Source of the DNA: Parvibaculum lavamentivorans DS-1
GTDB taxonomy: Bacteria; Pseudomonadota; Alphaproteobacteria; Parvibaculales; Parvibaculaceae
Reading direction: 5' to 3'
Length of the DNA stretch: 64,000 nt
NCBI RefSeq assembly: GCF_000017565.1
Contig: NC_009719.1
Span: 1,178,001 to 1,242,000 of the forward strand
This document shows positions 36,414-44,754 of this stretch, in pieces; the first letter of the stretch is position 1, and every line of letters begins with the position of its first letter. The position numbers and the translations under genes are program-made. Below the pieces are notes generated by a model. That model was not told the DNA's origin. It worked only from the letters and a program-made list of their open reading frames with translations, and ran no database searches.

Positions 36414-38072
36414 ATGAGCAAGTCCATAAAAGCCCAGAATAAAGAACGCCTCTACCTCTTCGACACCACGCTGCGCGACGGCGCGCAGACGACCGGTGTC
36501 GATTTCAGCGTCGAGGACAAGCGCCTCATCGCCACCCTGCTGGACGAGCTCGGCATCGACTACATCGAGGGCGGCTATCCGGGCGCGAACCCGACCGACA
36601 CCGCCTTCTTCGGCGACCGGCCGAAACTCGCCCACGCGAAATTCACCGCCTTCGGCATGACCAAGCGCGCCGGCCGCAGCGCCTCCAACGATCCCGGCCT
36701 CGCCGCCACGCTCGACGCCGACACGGATGCCGTCTGCCTCGTCGCCAAAAGCTCCTCCTTCCAGGTCGCCGTCGCGCTCGGCATCTCGGAAGAGGAAAAC
36801 CTCGAAGGCATCGCCGAAAGCGTGAAGGCCGTCGCCGCCCGCGGCCGCGAGCCGATGATCGACTGCGAACATTTCTTCGACGGCTACAAGCTCAACCGGG
36901 ACTACGCGCTCGCCTGCGTCCACGCCGCGCTCGATAACGGCGCCCGCTGGGCGGTCCTCTGCGACACCAATGGTGGCACGCTCCCGGATGAAGTGGAGCG
37001 CATCGTCGGCGAGGTCATCGCCTCGGGCGTCCCAGGCGAAAAACTCGGCATCCATGCCCACAACGACACGGAAAACGCCGTCGCGAATTCGCTGGCCGCC
37101 ATCCGCGCCGGCGTCCGCCAGGTGCAAGGCACGTTGAACGGGCTGGGCGAGCGGTGCGGCAACGCCAACATCGTCTCGATCGTCCCGACGCTGCTGCTCA
37201 AACCTCTCTATGCGGATCGTTTCGAAATCGGCGTCACCCATGAGCGCCTGAAAAGCCTCGTCCATGTCTCGCGCACGCTCGACGAAATCCTGAACCGCGC
37301 GCCGAACCGCTACGCCCCTTATGTCGGCGAAAGCGCCTTCGCGTCGAAAGCGGGCATCCACGTCTCCGCGATCCTGAAGGACCCGACGACCTATGAGCAT
37401 GTGCCGCCCGAAAGCGTCGGCAACAAGCGCCGGATCGCCGTCTCCGATCAGGCCGGAAAATCGAACATCCTCGCCCGCCTCGAAGAAGCGGGCATCGCCG
37501 TGGACCCGCAGGACCGCCGCATCTCCCGCCTGCTGGACGAGGTGAAGGAGCGCGAGTTCCTTGGCTATTCCTATGACGGCGCCGAAGCCTCCTTCGAGCT
37601 TCTCGCCCGCCGCATCCTCGGCACCGTGCCGGAATTCTTCGACGTCGAATCCTTCCGCGTCCTCGTCGAGCGCCGCTACAACGCGATAGGCGATCTCGTC
37701 ACCGTCTCGGAAGCAACCGTGAAAGTCGTGGTCGATGGCGAGAAATTCATCTCGGTGGGCGAGGGTAACGGCCCCGTCAATGCGCTCGACCAGGCGCTGA
37801 GAAAGGACCTTGGCAAATACTCGCCCTATATCGAGGATCTGAGCCTCGCCGACTTCAAGGTCCGTATCCTCACCAGCGGCACCGAAGCCGTCACCCGCGT
37901 CATGATCGAAAGCATGGACCGCGCGGGAGAACGCTGGTTCACGGTCGGCGTCTCGCCCAACATCGTCGACGCCTCCTTCCAGGCGCTCACGGATTCGATC
38001 ACCTACAAACTCCTCCGCGACAACGCCCCCGTCCCCGCCACGCATACCCGCAAGGAAAAGGCGGGCGCCTGA
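36414..38072 (+). CDS. cimA: (R)-citramalate synthase
   Basis: A 552-residue enzyme of the isopropylmalate/citramalate synthase family (TIGR00977 pattern). The first motif is FDTTLRDGAQTTGVDFS, the substrate Glu region IDYIEGGYPGANPTD, metal ligands in GIHAHNDTENAVANS and GLGERCGNAN, and a C-terminal LeuA-type regulatory dimer domain (from about residue 420: EATVKVVVDGEKF). IEGGYPGANP distinguishes it from LeuA. It condenses acetyl-CoA and pyruvate toward isoleucine. The start at 36414 has CGGAACGGAACC upstream. Its end precedes an intergenic palindrome. Confidence 0.92.
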   Translation: MSKSIKAQNKERLYLFDTTLRDGAQTTGVDFSVEDKRLIATLLDELGIDYIEGGYPGANPTDTAFFGDRPKLAHAKFTAFGMTKRAGRSASNDPGLAATLDADTDAVCLVAKSSSFQVAVALGISEEENLEGIAESVKAVAARGREPMIDCEHFFDGYKLNRDYALACVHAALDNGARWAVLCDTNGGTLPDEVERIVGEVIASGVPGEKLGIHAHNDTENAVANSLAAIRAGVRQVQGTLNGLGERCGNANIVSIVPTLLLKPLYADRFEIGVTHERLKSLVHVSRTLDEILNRAPNRYAPYVGESAFASKAGIHVSAILKDPTTYEHVPPESVGNKRRIAVSDQAGKSNILARLEEAGIAVDPQDRRISRLLDEVKEREFLGYSYDGAEASFELLARRILGTVPEFFDVESFRVLVERRYNAIGDLVTVSEATVKVVVDGEKFISVGEGNGPVNALDQALRKDLGKYSPYIEDLSLADFKVRILTSGTEAVTRVMIESMDRAGERWFTVGVSPNIVDASFQALTDSITYKLLRDNAPVPATHTRKEKAGA

Positions 38073-38125
38073 CCCAGGATGTGTGAGCGCAAAACGAAAG
38101 ACATGCGCGAGCCCAAAATAGAAGT

Positions 38126-38160
38126 GTCACCCCGGCGAAAGCCGGGGCCCATGGGCCTTG
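38126..38160. repeat. GAAA-loop intergenic palindromic repeat
   Basis: CCCCGGC (38130-38136), GAAA tetraloop, GCCGGGG (38141-38147), immediately followed by the palindrome GGCCCATGGGCC (38146-38157). Read on the minus strand it translates to PWAPAFAGVT, a spurious peptide known from many alphaproteobacterial genomes that carry this dispersed repeat. It lies between the convergent cimA and DUF1772 genes and may also act as a two-way terminator. Only one copy is present in this window. Confidence 0.8.
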
Positions 38161-38185
38161 CGTCAAACCACGGCGATGCTGACGC

Positions 38186-38665
38186 TCAAACCATCGCCAC
38201 AATAAAAAACACCGCCGCCACCGCCGAAGCCGCCGTCCGCACACTGCTCCACCGCGTCCACGTAACGAGATAATGCCGCCAAACTTCCGCCCCCTCGGCA
38301 CTCTCCGGCTTCACCCGCGCCAGCCTGTTGTTCAGCGGCACGTTGAAAACCATGGTCACGCCGATGCAGCCCACGAGATAGAGCAGGGCGCCTGCCACAA
38401 GCAGCGCCGCCCCCGCAACCTCGCTGCCGAAAAACGCAAAGCCGCCCAGCACCAGCGACAACACCGCCGTCCCGAAAAACGCCGCGAAGAATGCCGGATT
38501 GATCACCACCACATTGATGGATTGCATCGCCGCAATCCCCTCATGCGGCGCGAGCTTCCCGAGTGCCCTCATGATGAAACTCGAAAACCCGTAAAAAATC
38601 CCCGCCACAATGCCGCTCCCCAGCGCGGCCGGCAGCGTCAGCAGCAGAAGGAATGAATCGGCCAT
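38186..38665 (-). CDS. DUF1772 family membrane protein
   Basis: A 159-residue protein with four hydrophobic helices, matching DUF1772 (anthrone-oxygenase-like): LTLPAALGSGIVAGIFYGFSSFIM, MQSINVVVINPAFFAAFFG, then VFNVPLNNRLA and the end WTRWSSVRTAAS. The family pattern VPLNNxLA...W..WN/SxxR is well preserved. CAGGAGG precedes the chosen ATG; the longer frame upstream overlaps the homocysteine methyltransferase antisense and is not used. Some relatives act in polyketide ring oxidation, but most bacterial members have no known role. Confidence 0.85.
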   Translation of the reverse strand: MADSFLLLLTLPAALGSGIVAGIFYGFSSFIMRALGKLAPHEGIAAMQSINVVVINPAFFAAFFGTAVLSLVLGGFAFFGSEVAGAALLVAGALLYLVGCIGVTMVFNVPLNNRLARVKPESAEGAEVWRHYLVTWTRWSSVRTAASAVAAVFFIVAMV

Positions 38666-38724
38666 GGATGTACCTCCTGGTGAGAGGATACAGGGCACCC
38701 CATGGCCGATCCAGAAATCCTCTG

Positions 38725-39666
38725 CTACGCCGTCTCGAGACAAGCCGAAGAAATCGCCTCGATATGCCGGTGGTCCGTGCCGCAGCATCCGCCCATCACA
38801 TTGATCTGCGGAAACCGCGCCCGCAAATCGCGATACTGCTGGCCAAGCTCTTGCGGGTTGCCGAAGTCCAGTTCCTCCGCCTCGTTGAGTTCCGCATGGC
38901 TGCACCGCGACGCATTGGCGCGAATGCCGCCGATCCGCTTCACCCATTCGCCTTTCAGCACGGCGTCGAAATGGTCCGGGTGCGCACAGTTGATCATGTA
39001 ATAGGCGGGGGTGCGTCCCGTCGCCGCGTCCACGGCCGCAATGGCGTCGCCCAGCCGGTCGCCGGCCGGCAGCGTCCCGTCCGTCTCCACCGTGAAGGAG
39101 ATTGCAACAGGCAGCCCCGCCGCCTTCGCCGCGCGCGTGACGCCCACGGCCTCGTTGACATTCGTCATGGTGATAGCCGTCGCCATATCCGCGCCTTCCT
39201 CCGCATAAAGACGGATTTGCCGCGCGTGATAGGCCTCCGCTTCCTCCGGGCTCATCGCCTCGCCGGCGATATAGCCGTCGCCGCGCGGGCCCACACAGCC
39301 GCTGATGACCATGGGAGAGGAGGGCGTCTCGAATTCGGCGCGCAGCTCATGCATCAGCCTCAGCGCCACGCGGTTCGCCGCATCCAGCGCCTCCAGCGTA
39401 TAGCCGAGCTTCTGGCCCCAGTCCGGGCTCGCGCGCCAGGTCGGGCTTTCGAGAATGAAGCCGGTGCGCGCATCCACCGCAATCTTCGCATGGCGGCGGA
39501 AATAGGCGCGCAAACCCTCCGTACCCGCCTGATCCTGCAGCAGGTGGAAGGCGGCGAAATAAGGGAGTTCGAATCCATCCTCGAAAATCAGCGTGGTTTC
39601 GATTCCGCCATCGCTGAGAAACAATCCGCCTTGCGTCTGCGGCAGGCGATTTCTGTATTTGGTCAT
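38725..39666 (-). CDS. homocysteine S-methyltransferase family protein
   Basis: A 313-residue barrel of the Pfam S-methyl-trans family. The zinc-binding cysteines are in MINCAHPDHF and NVMGGCCGTDHRHI, the conserved pattern for homocysteine activation; the opening LFLSDGGIETTLIF is the substrate-binding strand. It transfers a methyl group to homocysteine (from S-methylmethionine, betaine or another donor) to give methionine. It is divergent from the AraC gene, 166 bases away, which may control it. No riboswitch fold was seen in its leader. Confidence 0.88.
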   Translation of the reverse strand: MTKYRNRLPQTQGGLFLSDGGIETTLIFEDGFELPYFAAFHLLQDQAGTEGLRAYFRRHAKIAVDARTGFILESPTWRASPDWGQKLGYTLEALDAANRVALRLMHELRAEFETPSSPMVISGCVGPRGDGYIAGEAMSPEEAEAYHARQIRLYAEEGADMATAITMTNVNEAVGVTRAAKAAGLPVAISFTVETDGTLPAGDRLGDAIAAVDAATGRTPAYYMINCAHPDHFDAVLKGEWVKRIGGIRANASRCSHAELNEAEELDFGNPQELGQQYRDLRARFPQINVMGGCCGTDHRHIEAISSACLETA

Positions 39667-39832
39667 GATAAAATCCTTCGGATATGGGGGGCGTGCGAAA
39701 TCGCGCCCCGTCCGTTCCGGCCGGCGGCTTCTTTCGCGTTCGGGCGGAATCTACGCGCGGCCGGTCCCGGCGGTAATATGTGAGACGCCGTATCGTTTGA
39801 CCGATCCGCCGAATTTCACTGGGGTGGGGCAG

Positions 39833-40807
39833 ATGGACCCGTTATCGGATGTTCTTCGCTCGATGCGTCTCACGGGCGGTATTTTTCTCGAAGCCGAGTT
39901 CACGGCGCCCTGGTCCATCGTGTCGCGCGTGGAGCCGGAGGATTGCGCTCCTTTCGGCTATGTGCCGCGAAACCTCATCGCCTACCATTATGTCGAGGAG
40001 GGCGAGCTTCTGCTCCAGCTCGACGGGCAGCCGGACCTGAAGGCCGGACGCGGCGAGATCCTGCTCCTCCCGCAAAACCATCCGCATATTCTGGCAAGCG
40101 GTCCAGGCATCGCGGCCGCGCATTCCCACGATCTCGTCCTGCCTGCGCCGGACGGCGGCCTCGCCCGCATCGTCCATGGCGGCGGTGGCGCGCGGACGCG
40201 CATCGTCTGCGGCTTTCTCGGCAACGAAACGCCGGGCGACACGCTTCTGTCCTTCCTCCCGCCCGTGCTCCGTCTCGACGTCCCGGAAGATCACACCGGC
40301 CAATGGATCGAAAGCACCTTCCGCTTCGCCTCCGTCGCGCTCGCGGGCGGCGGCGACCGCTCGGCCGTGGTGCTCGGCCGCCTTGCCGAACTTCTTTTCG
40401 AGGAAGCGGTGCATCGCCATGTCGCCTCGCTCCCGGAAGGGGAGAAGGGCTGGCTCGCCGGCCTGCGCGATCCCGTCATCGGCCGTGCGCTCGCGCTCCT
40501 TCACGGACGGCTCGACCGTCCCTGGACGACGGATGCCCTCGCCGCCGAGGTCGGCCTCTCGCGCTCCGCCTTCGCCTCCCGCTTCACCGCCCTCGTCGGC
40601 GACCCGCCCATGCGCTATCTCGGCAAATGGCGCATGCAACTCGCCGCCCGCCGCCTCTCCGACACGCCGGACTCCGTCGCCCGCATCGCCTTCGACGCCG
40701 GCTACGAATCCGAAGCAGCCTTCAACCGTGCCTTCAAACGCAGCTTCGGCTCGCCCCCGGCCACATGGCGCAAGGAAAACACGCGGCAGGGCGATCCCGC
40801 TCCATGA
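39833..40807 (+). CDS. AraC-family transcriptional regulator (cupin_6 type)
   Basis: A 324-residue regulator with an N-terminal cupin_6 ligand domain (YHYVEEGELLLQLDGQ, GRGEILLLPQNHPHIL) and a C-terminal double helix-turn-helix (WTTDALAAEVGLSRSAFASRFTALVGDPPMRYLGKWRM, then VARIAFDAGYESEAAFNRAFKRSFGSPPATWR). Such proteins often govern a neighbouring oxidoreductase gene. The ATG at 39833 fits the family; the open frame to the left is antisense to the methyltransferase. Its inducer is unknown; the divergent homocysteine methyltransferase is the nearest possible target. Confidence 0.9.
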   Translation: MDPLSDVLRSMRLTGGIFLEAEFTAPWSIVSRVEPEDCAPFGYVPRNLIAYHYVEEGELLLQLDGQPDLKAGRGEILLLPQNHPHILASGPGIAAAHSHDLVLPAPDGGLARIVHGGGGARTRIVCGFLGNETPGDTLLSFLPPVLRLDVPEDHTGQWIESTFRFASVALAGGGDRSAVVLGRLAELLFEEAVHRHVASLPEGEKGWLAGLRDPVIGRALALLHGRLDRPWTTDALAAEVGLSRSAFASRFTALVGDPPMRYLGKWRMQLAARRLSDTPDSVARIAFDAGYESEAAFNRAFKRSFGSPPATWRKENTRQGDPAP

Positions 40808-40892
40808 AGTGCGGGCGGACTTCTGTCATTGCGGGCTCGAGAACCACTTTGAATTCATCAAATGATCCGCTGAGCCAATAGGGCATCGCTAT

Positions 40893-41564
40893 TCATGGAG
40901 CGTCTCTCCTCAAGGCGTAAATGCTCCAGCGGAACCGGCGATCTTGGGAGTTACCCGTTACGAGCTTTCTTCTCTGCTCGTACATCTCCCCGATCCACGA
41001 CACCTCATTCTCCAGACCGGTCGAAACCGGTTCGTCGGTGATTTCGGTCCAGACTCCAACGAGACGGACATTCGGTGAGATAACTTCTGGAAATTGTTCG
41101 GCCGTTACAACCACGGCCGAACTCGGATCGTTGAGCTGCGGCTGCCAGATGAACTGGGGAAGATTGTACAGCCCGACTTGCGATCGCCCTTTGAGCTTGA
41201 GAGCACGCTCGATCACGTCGCGAGAACGCGGGAGTTCTCTACCGAAAGGAAGCTGCGACAGGTCAAGCCCTTCATAGTTTGTATTTGCACCGAGAGGCAC
41301 GAACAGAACACCGTGGCCTCCGAGGTCCACCAGCAACGCTTGGCCGAACGGGCGCAACTGAAAAGTCGGTACATCCGGCAAATCCGGCGTGTCTTCCCAA
41401 CAAACCCCGATAACACCCGAGGCTTCCTTTATTGCCCCGTCAACTTCCACCTGGACGGTGAGCCGGTAGTGAAAAGTATAGCTTGGAAATGTCAGCTTGT
41501 ACCAAGTCACAAAAGCCAAAACGGATAGGACAAGGATGGCTGCAATAGCACCGAGTATACGCAT
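40893..41564 (-). CDS. hypothetical protein with N-terminal membrane anchor
   Basis: A 223-residue protein I do not recognise. It begins with one hydrophobic helix (ILGAIAAILVLSVLAFVTWY), so it is probably anchored with a periplasmic body. The body is rich in Pro, Val and Leu, with GVCWEDTPDLPDVPTFQLRPFGQAL and SRVGLYN-like strands suggesting a mostly beta structure. Its composition is clearly lower in G+C than the neighbours and it uses codons such as AGA and CGG more freely. It stands alone between the AraC and rarD genes; acquired DNA is possible. Confidence 0.65.
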   Translation of the reverse strand: MRILGAIAAILVLSVLAFVTWYKLTFPSYTFHYRLTVQVEVDGAIKEASGVIGVCWEDTPDLPDVPTFQLRPFGQALLVDLGGHGVLFVPLGANTNYEGLDLSQLPFGRELPRSRDVIERALKLKGRSQVGLYNLPQFIWQPQLNDPSSAVVVTAEQFPEVISPNVRLVGVWTEITDEPVSTGLENEVSWIGEMYEQRRKLVTGNSQDRRFRWSIYALRRDAP

Positions 41565-41969
41565 CAGACGGTTACCCTATGTAGCGCAACGGAAGCATCG
41601 GGCTCCGGCAATTGATTTTCGATGTTGGTGTTCATTGACCCTTGCTAGAAATCGGAACACCCCGGGTGTTCATTGCCTCTAGAACCCGACCTTCCTTTGA
41701 TCCACGATCTGCATCCACAGGATGATGTGCCGATTTCATTATCAAAACGGAAATCTGTGTTGCGTCTGAGTTTGGAGGAGCTTTGATGTCCGGTACCGGT
41801 CACCCTGAGCCTTGCTTCCTGCAGTACCGCCGCCTGGCGCCGCGAAACACGCGTCCGGAAACGGCCAGAGATTGAGCGCAGCGGGTCAAATCCCGCCTCC
41901 CAAAATTCCGCGAACAGGTCTATAGCTCTGGCCCGCCCTTCCGGCACCTCAAGAACGGGAACCTGCATC
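41565..41969. other. lower-GC intergenic region
   Basis: This 405-base stretch separates the orphan gene from rarD. A leftward frame at 41645-41971 reads as 108 codons beginning MMQVPVLEVPEGRARA, but it overlaps the rarD start, has irregular codon use in its second half and matches nothing I know. An ACACCCGGGGTGT palindrome lies near 41658-41670. No RNA gene was recognised. Promoters for both flanking genes should lie here. Confidence 0.4.
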
Positions 41970-42911
41970 ATGCAGCAGACACCCGCAGCCAGACCCTCTC
42001 CCCACAGCGAAGCCGCCCTCGGCGCCGCGGCGGCGGGGCTCGGCTATCTGCTCTGGGGCGTTTCCGTCATTTTCTACAAGCAGCTTGTCGAGGTGCCGCC
42101 CTTCGAGGTTCTGGCGCATCGCTCGGTGTGGAGCGTCGTCCTCGTCCTCGCCATCATTCTTCTTCTGCGGCGCGGCCCGGAACTGATCGTGCTCCTGCGC
42201 GACCGCCGCACCATGCTCACGCTTGCCGGCACCGCGTTCCTCATCGGCTCCAACTGGTTCGTCTTCATCTATTCGATCAACGAGCAGCGCATCCTCGAAA
42301 CGAGCCTCGGCTATTACATCAATCCGCTGATGAGCGTGCTGCTCGGCGTCGCCTTTCTCGGCGAGCGCCTGTCGCGGCCGCAAATCTTCGCCGTCGCGCT
42401 CGCCTTTATCGGCGTTCTCTATTTCACCGTCGCGCTCGGCACGCTGCCCTGGATTTCGCTCTACCTCGCGATCACATTCGCGGCCTATGGCTATCTGCGG
42501 AAAGTCGCGCGGGCAGGGCCGCTCGAAGGTCTCTTCGTCGAGGTCGCCGTGCTCCTGCCGCTCGCGCTCGCCTATCTCTGGTGGCTCTCCGGCCATGGTG
42601 GCACGAGCTTCGGCAATGGCGGCTGGCACATATGGATGTTCCTTGTACTGACGGGTCCGATGACCGCCGTGCCGCTCCTCCTCTTCACCTTCGGCGCCCA
42701 GCGCATCCGCCTCGCCACATTGGGCCTGATGCAATATCTCGCGCCGACGACGCAGTTCTTCGTCGCCGTTTTCCTCTATGGCGAGCCACTTATCCCCGCC
42801 CAGGTCGCCACCTTCGCCCTCATCTGGATCGGCCTGGGGATATTCAGCGCCGATACGTGGCGTCGCGAGCGCGAGTTGAGGCGTCTCGCCGGTCTCGAAA
42901 ACCGGGGATAA
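41970..42911 (+). CDS. rarD: RarD/EamA-family transporter
   Basis: A 313-residue integral membrane protein of the EamA drug/metabolite exporter superfamily, RarD subtype. Ten hydrophobic helices are visible. The RarD hallmarks are GLGYLLWGVSVIFYKQL, EVLAHRSVWSVV, NWFVFIYSINEQRILETSLGYYINPLMSVLLG and a final LGLMQYLAPTTQFFVAVFLYGEP. RarD proteins are linked to chloramphenicol tolerance in some bacteria, but the native substrate is unknown. ATG 41970 follows AAGAACGGGAAC, a weak site. Confidence 0.9.
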   Translation: MQQTPAARPSPHSEAALGAAAAGLGYLLWGVSVIFYKQLVEVPPFEVLAHRSVWSVVLVLAIILLLRRGPELIVLLRDRRTMLTLAGTAFLIGSNWFVFIYSINEQRILETSLGYYINPLMSVLLGVAFLGERLSRPQIFAVALAFIGVLYFTVALGTLPWISLYLAITFAAYGYLRKVARAGPLEGLFVEVAVLLPLALAYLWWLSGHGGTSFGNGGWHIWMFLVLTGPMTAVPLLLFTFGAQRIRLATLGLMQYLAPTTQFFVAVFLYGEPLIPAQVATFALIWIGLGIFSADTWRRERELRRLAGLENRG

Positions 42912-42966
42912 GAAATTGCGAAAACGGATTGTGACGGTTTGATTGCAGTTCGGTGACGGTCGCCCT

Positions 42967-43515
42967 TTATAGCGACGCTTCGACCCTCGGAATGATGTCC
43001 TCCACCCGGTCCACCACCGAGTAGATGCGGCGGATGTCGGAGCGTGCGAAACCTGCTTTTATGATGTGGTCGAGCAGTTCGATCAGCGGGTCCCAGAAGC
43101 CGTTTATGTTCGCGATCACAATGGGATAGCTGTGCCGCCCGAGCTGTGCCCAGGTCAGCATCTCGATCGTTTCCTCGACCGTGCCGATGCCGCCCGGCAG
43201 CGCCACGAAGCCCTGGCTGCGCTCGAACATCAGCTGCTTTCGCGCATGCATGCTCTCGGTGACGATCAATTCCGTCACTTCCTTGAATTCGACTTCCACT
43301 TCCGTCAGGAATTTCGGAATGATTCCCGTGACTTGGCCGCCTCCGGCCAGCACCGCCCGCGCCACCGCGCCCATCACCCCGATGCCGCCGCCGCCATAGA
43401 CCAGCTTCACCTTCGACTGCGCCATGATGTGTCCGAACCGGTCTCCCGCCTCCATGAAGGCGGGTTCCTTTCCGGTGCTGGAACCGCAATAAACACAAAG
43501 ACTTGAGAGTTTCAT
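42967..43515 (-). CDS. LOG-family protein (TIGR00730; nucleoside 5'-monophosphate phosphoribohydrolase type)
   Basis: A 182-residue Rossmann-fold protein of the LOG (Lonely Guy) family. The phosphate motif PGGIGTVEE and the MHARKQLMFE motif (MxxRK) are both present and define the active site for releasing free base from a nucleoside monophosphate; CVYCGSS at the N-terminus and VYGGGGIGVMG are standard. Plant and some bacterial LOGs make cytokinins; in free-living bacteria the usual activity is AMP/other NMP cleavage. It is divergent from the LysM gene, 132 bases apart. Confidence 0.9.
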   Translation of the reverse strand: MKLSSLCVYCGSSTGKEPAFMEAGDRFGHIMAQSKVKLVYGGGGIGVMGAVARAVLAGGGQVTGIIPKFLTEVEVEFKEVTELIVTESMHARKQLMFERSQGFVALPGGIGTVEETIEMLTWAQLGRHSYPIVIANINGFWDPLIELLDHIIKAGFARSDIRRIYSVVDRVEDIIPRVEASL

Positions 43516-43647
43516 TTTCAAATTTTCCGCTCGCTGTACGAACAGCGAAGTTTCACATTGGTGCCGTAATTGCAAGCTACGCGATAGGCTAGGGCTTGGT
43601 CGTGCTCTGTCCCGTTTCGGGACGGAGGCAGGGGAAGGATACGTGAG

Positions 43648-44616
43648 ATGAAAATCGGGGCGATTGTTGGCGCTTTTGTGGTCGCGCTCATTATTCTCGT
43701 CGGCGGCTACTGGTTCTTTTTCCGTGGCGGCACGGAGCCCGCACCCGCCGAAATAGCAACGCAATCAGACACTTCCACGGATGAAGGCGAGGCCGAAGAA
43801 GCAGCCGATCCCGCGATCCCGACTTTCGACATCGTCCGCGTCCAGCGCGACGGCTCGGCGCTCGCCGCCGGCCGCTCGCTTCCGGGCGCCCGCGTCGAGT
43901 TGAAAGCGAACGGCGAAACCGTCGCCGAGGTCACGGCGGATGAGCGCGGCGAATGGGTCGCGCTCCTCGAAGAGCCTTTGAAACCGGGCACTATCGAGCT
44001 TCGCCTCACCGCCAACAATCCGGATGGCAGCGTGAAGGACAGCCTCCAGGTCGTCACCGTCAACGTCCCCGAAGACACGAGCAAACCCGCCCTTGTCGTC
44101 CGCAGCGAGCCCGGCAAGGCAAGCACCGTCCTGCAGGGGCCGGGCGTTCCCGCCGATGCCGGCAGCCTCGTCCTCGAAACCGTGGACTACGACGAAAAAG
44201 GCAACGTCATCATTTCCGGTCGCGCCGACGCCGGCGCCGGGGTCCGCATCTATCTCGGCGGCGAGCTCGTCGGTGAAACCAGCGCCGATGCCTCAGGCCG
44301 CTGGGAAATCCGTCCCGAAAACGAAATAGCCCCCGGGCAATATGCGCTCCGCGTCGACCAGCTCGACGGGGAAGGCCGCGTCGTCGGCCGCGTCGAGGTG
44401 CCCTTCGAACGCGGCGAACCCGCCGCCGTCCTCGCCGCCCTCCGCGATGGCAAGGTCGTCATTCAGCCGGGCAACAATCTCTGGACGATCGCCCACAATC
44501 TCTACGGCTCCGGCTTCAGCTACACGGTCATCTACGAGGCCAACCGGAGCCAGATCCGCGATCCGAACCTCATCTATCCCGGTCAGGTCCTCGAAACTCC
44601 CGGTTTGAGCCACTAA
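43648..44616 (+). CDS. LysM-domain protein with Ig-like repeats
   Basis: A 322-residue envelope protein. An N-terminal membrane helix (IVGAFVVALIILVGGYWFFF) is followed by an acidic linker, two Ig-like segments (GARVELKANGETVAEVTADERGEW about residues 82-105, and GVRIYLGGELVGETSADASGRW about 195-216), and a C-terminal LysM domain (VIQPGNNLWTIAHNLYGSGFSYTVIYEANRSQI). LysM binds peptidoglycan glycan, so the protein likely bridges inner membrane and wall. AAGGA precedes the ATG. A 13-base hairpin follows at 44674. Confidence 0.87.
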   Translation: MKIGAIVGAFVVALIILVGGYWFFFRGGTEPAPAEIATQSDTSTDEGEAEEAADPAIPTFDIVRVQRDGSALAAGRSLPGARVELKANGETVAEVTADERGEWVALLEEPLKPGTIELRLTANNPDGSVKDSLQVVTVNVPEDTSKPALVVRSEPGKASTVLQGPGVPADAGSLVLETVDYDEKGNVIISGRADAGAGVRIYLGGELVGETSADASGRWEIRPENEIAPGQYALRVDQLDGEGRVVGRVEVPFERGEPAAVLAALRDGKVVIQPGNNLWTIAHNLYGSGFSYTVIYEANRSQIRDPNLIYPGQVLETPGLSH

Positions 44617-44673
44617 AGCCCCAAAGACCGCATTGTCCCCGGGCCGATAGAGCTTATCTAAGGTAAGGAAATG

Positions 44674-44704
44674 ACGCCCCGTCCGGGCTGCCGGATGGGG
44701 CGTT
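44674..44704 (+). terminator. strong hairpin between the LysM and ABC transporter genes
   Basis: ACGCCCCGTCCGG (44674-44686) pairs with CCGGATGGGGCGT (44691-44703) with a single G-T pair; the loop is GCTG. It lies 58 bases after the LysM stop and ends in TTG without a T-run. It also covers the earliest possible start of the ABC transporter frame (44671), which argues for a later start. Confidence 0.55.
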
Positions 44705-44754
44705 GCCTTATCGGCACCTTGTGCGGAATCGCGAAACCGGAGACCCTGCGTTTC

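Noticed and set aside
36156-38045. A 629-codon open frame on the minus strand
   Set aside because: It is the antisense shadow of cimA in GC-rich DNA; the composition is Asp/Gly/Arg-rich without motifs, and cimA on the plus strand is unmistakable.
39667-39832. SAM/SAH riboswitch upstream of the homocysteine methyltransferase
   Set aside because: I looked for SAM-II or SAH-type stems in the leader and found no convincing conserved core.
40893-41969. Mobile element
   Set aside because: Despite lower G+C there are no transposase, terminal inverted repeats or target duplications visible.
41645-41971. A 108-codon minus frame next to rarD
   Set aside because: The first half looks mildly coding, but it overlaps the rarD start, codon use collapses in the second half, and no ribosome site or family is seen.
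44671-44754. Upstream extension of the ATM1-type exporter
   Set aside because: The extra codons coincide with a strong hairpin and read as Cys/Arg-rich text unlike the family N-terminus.
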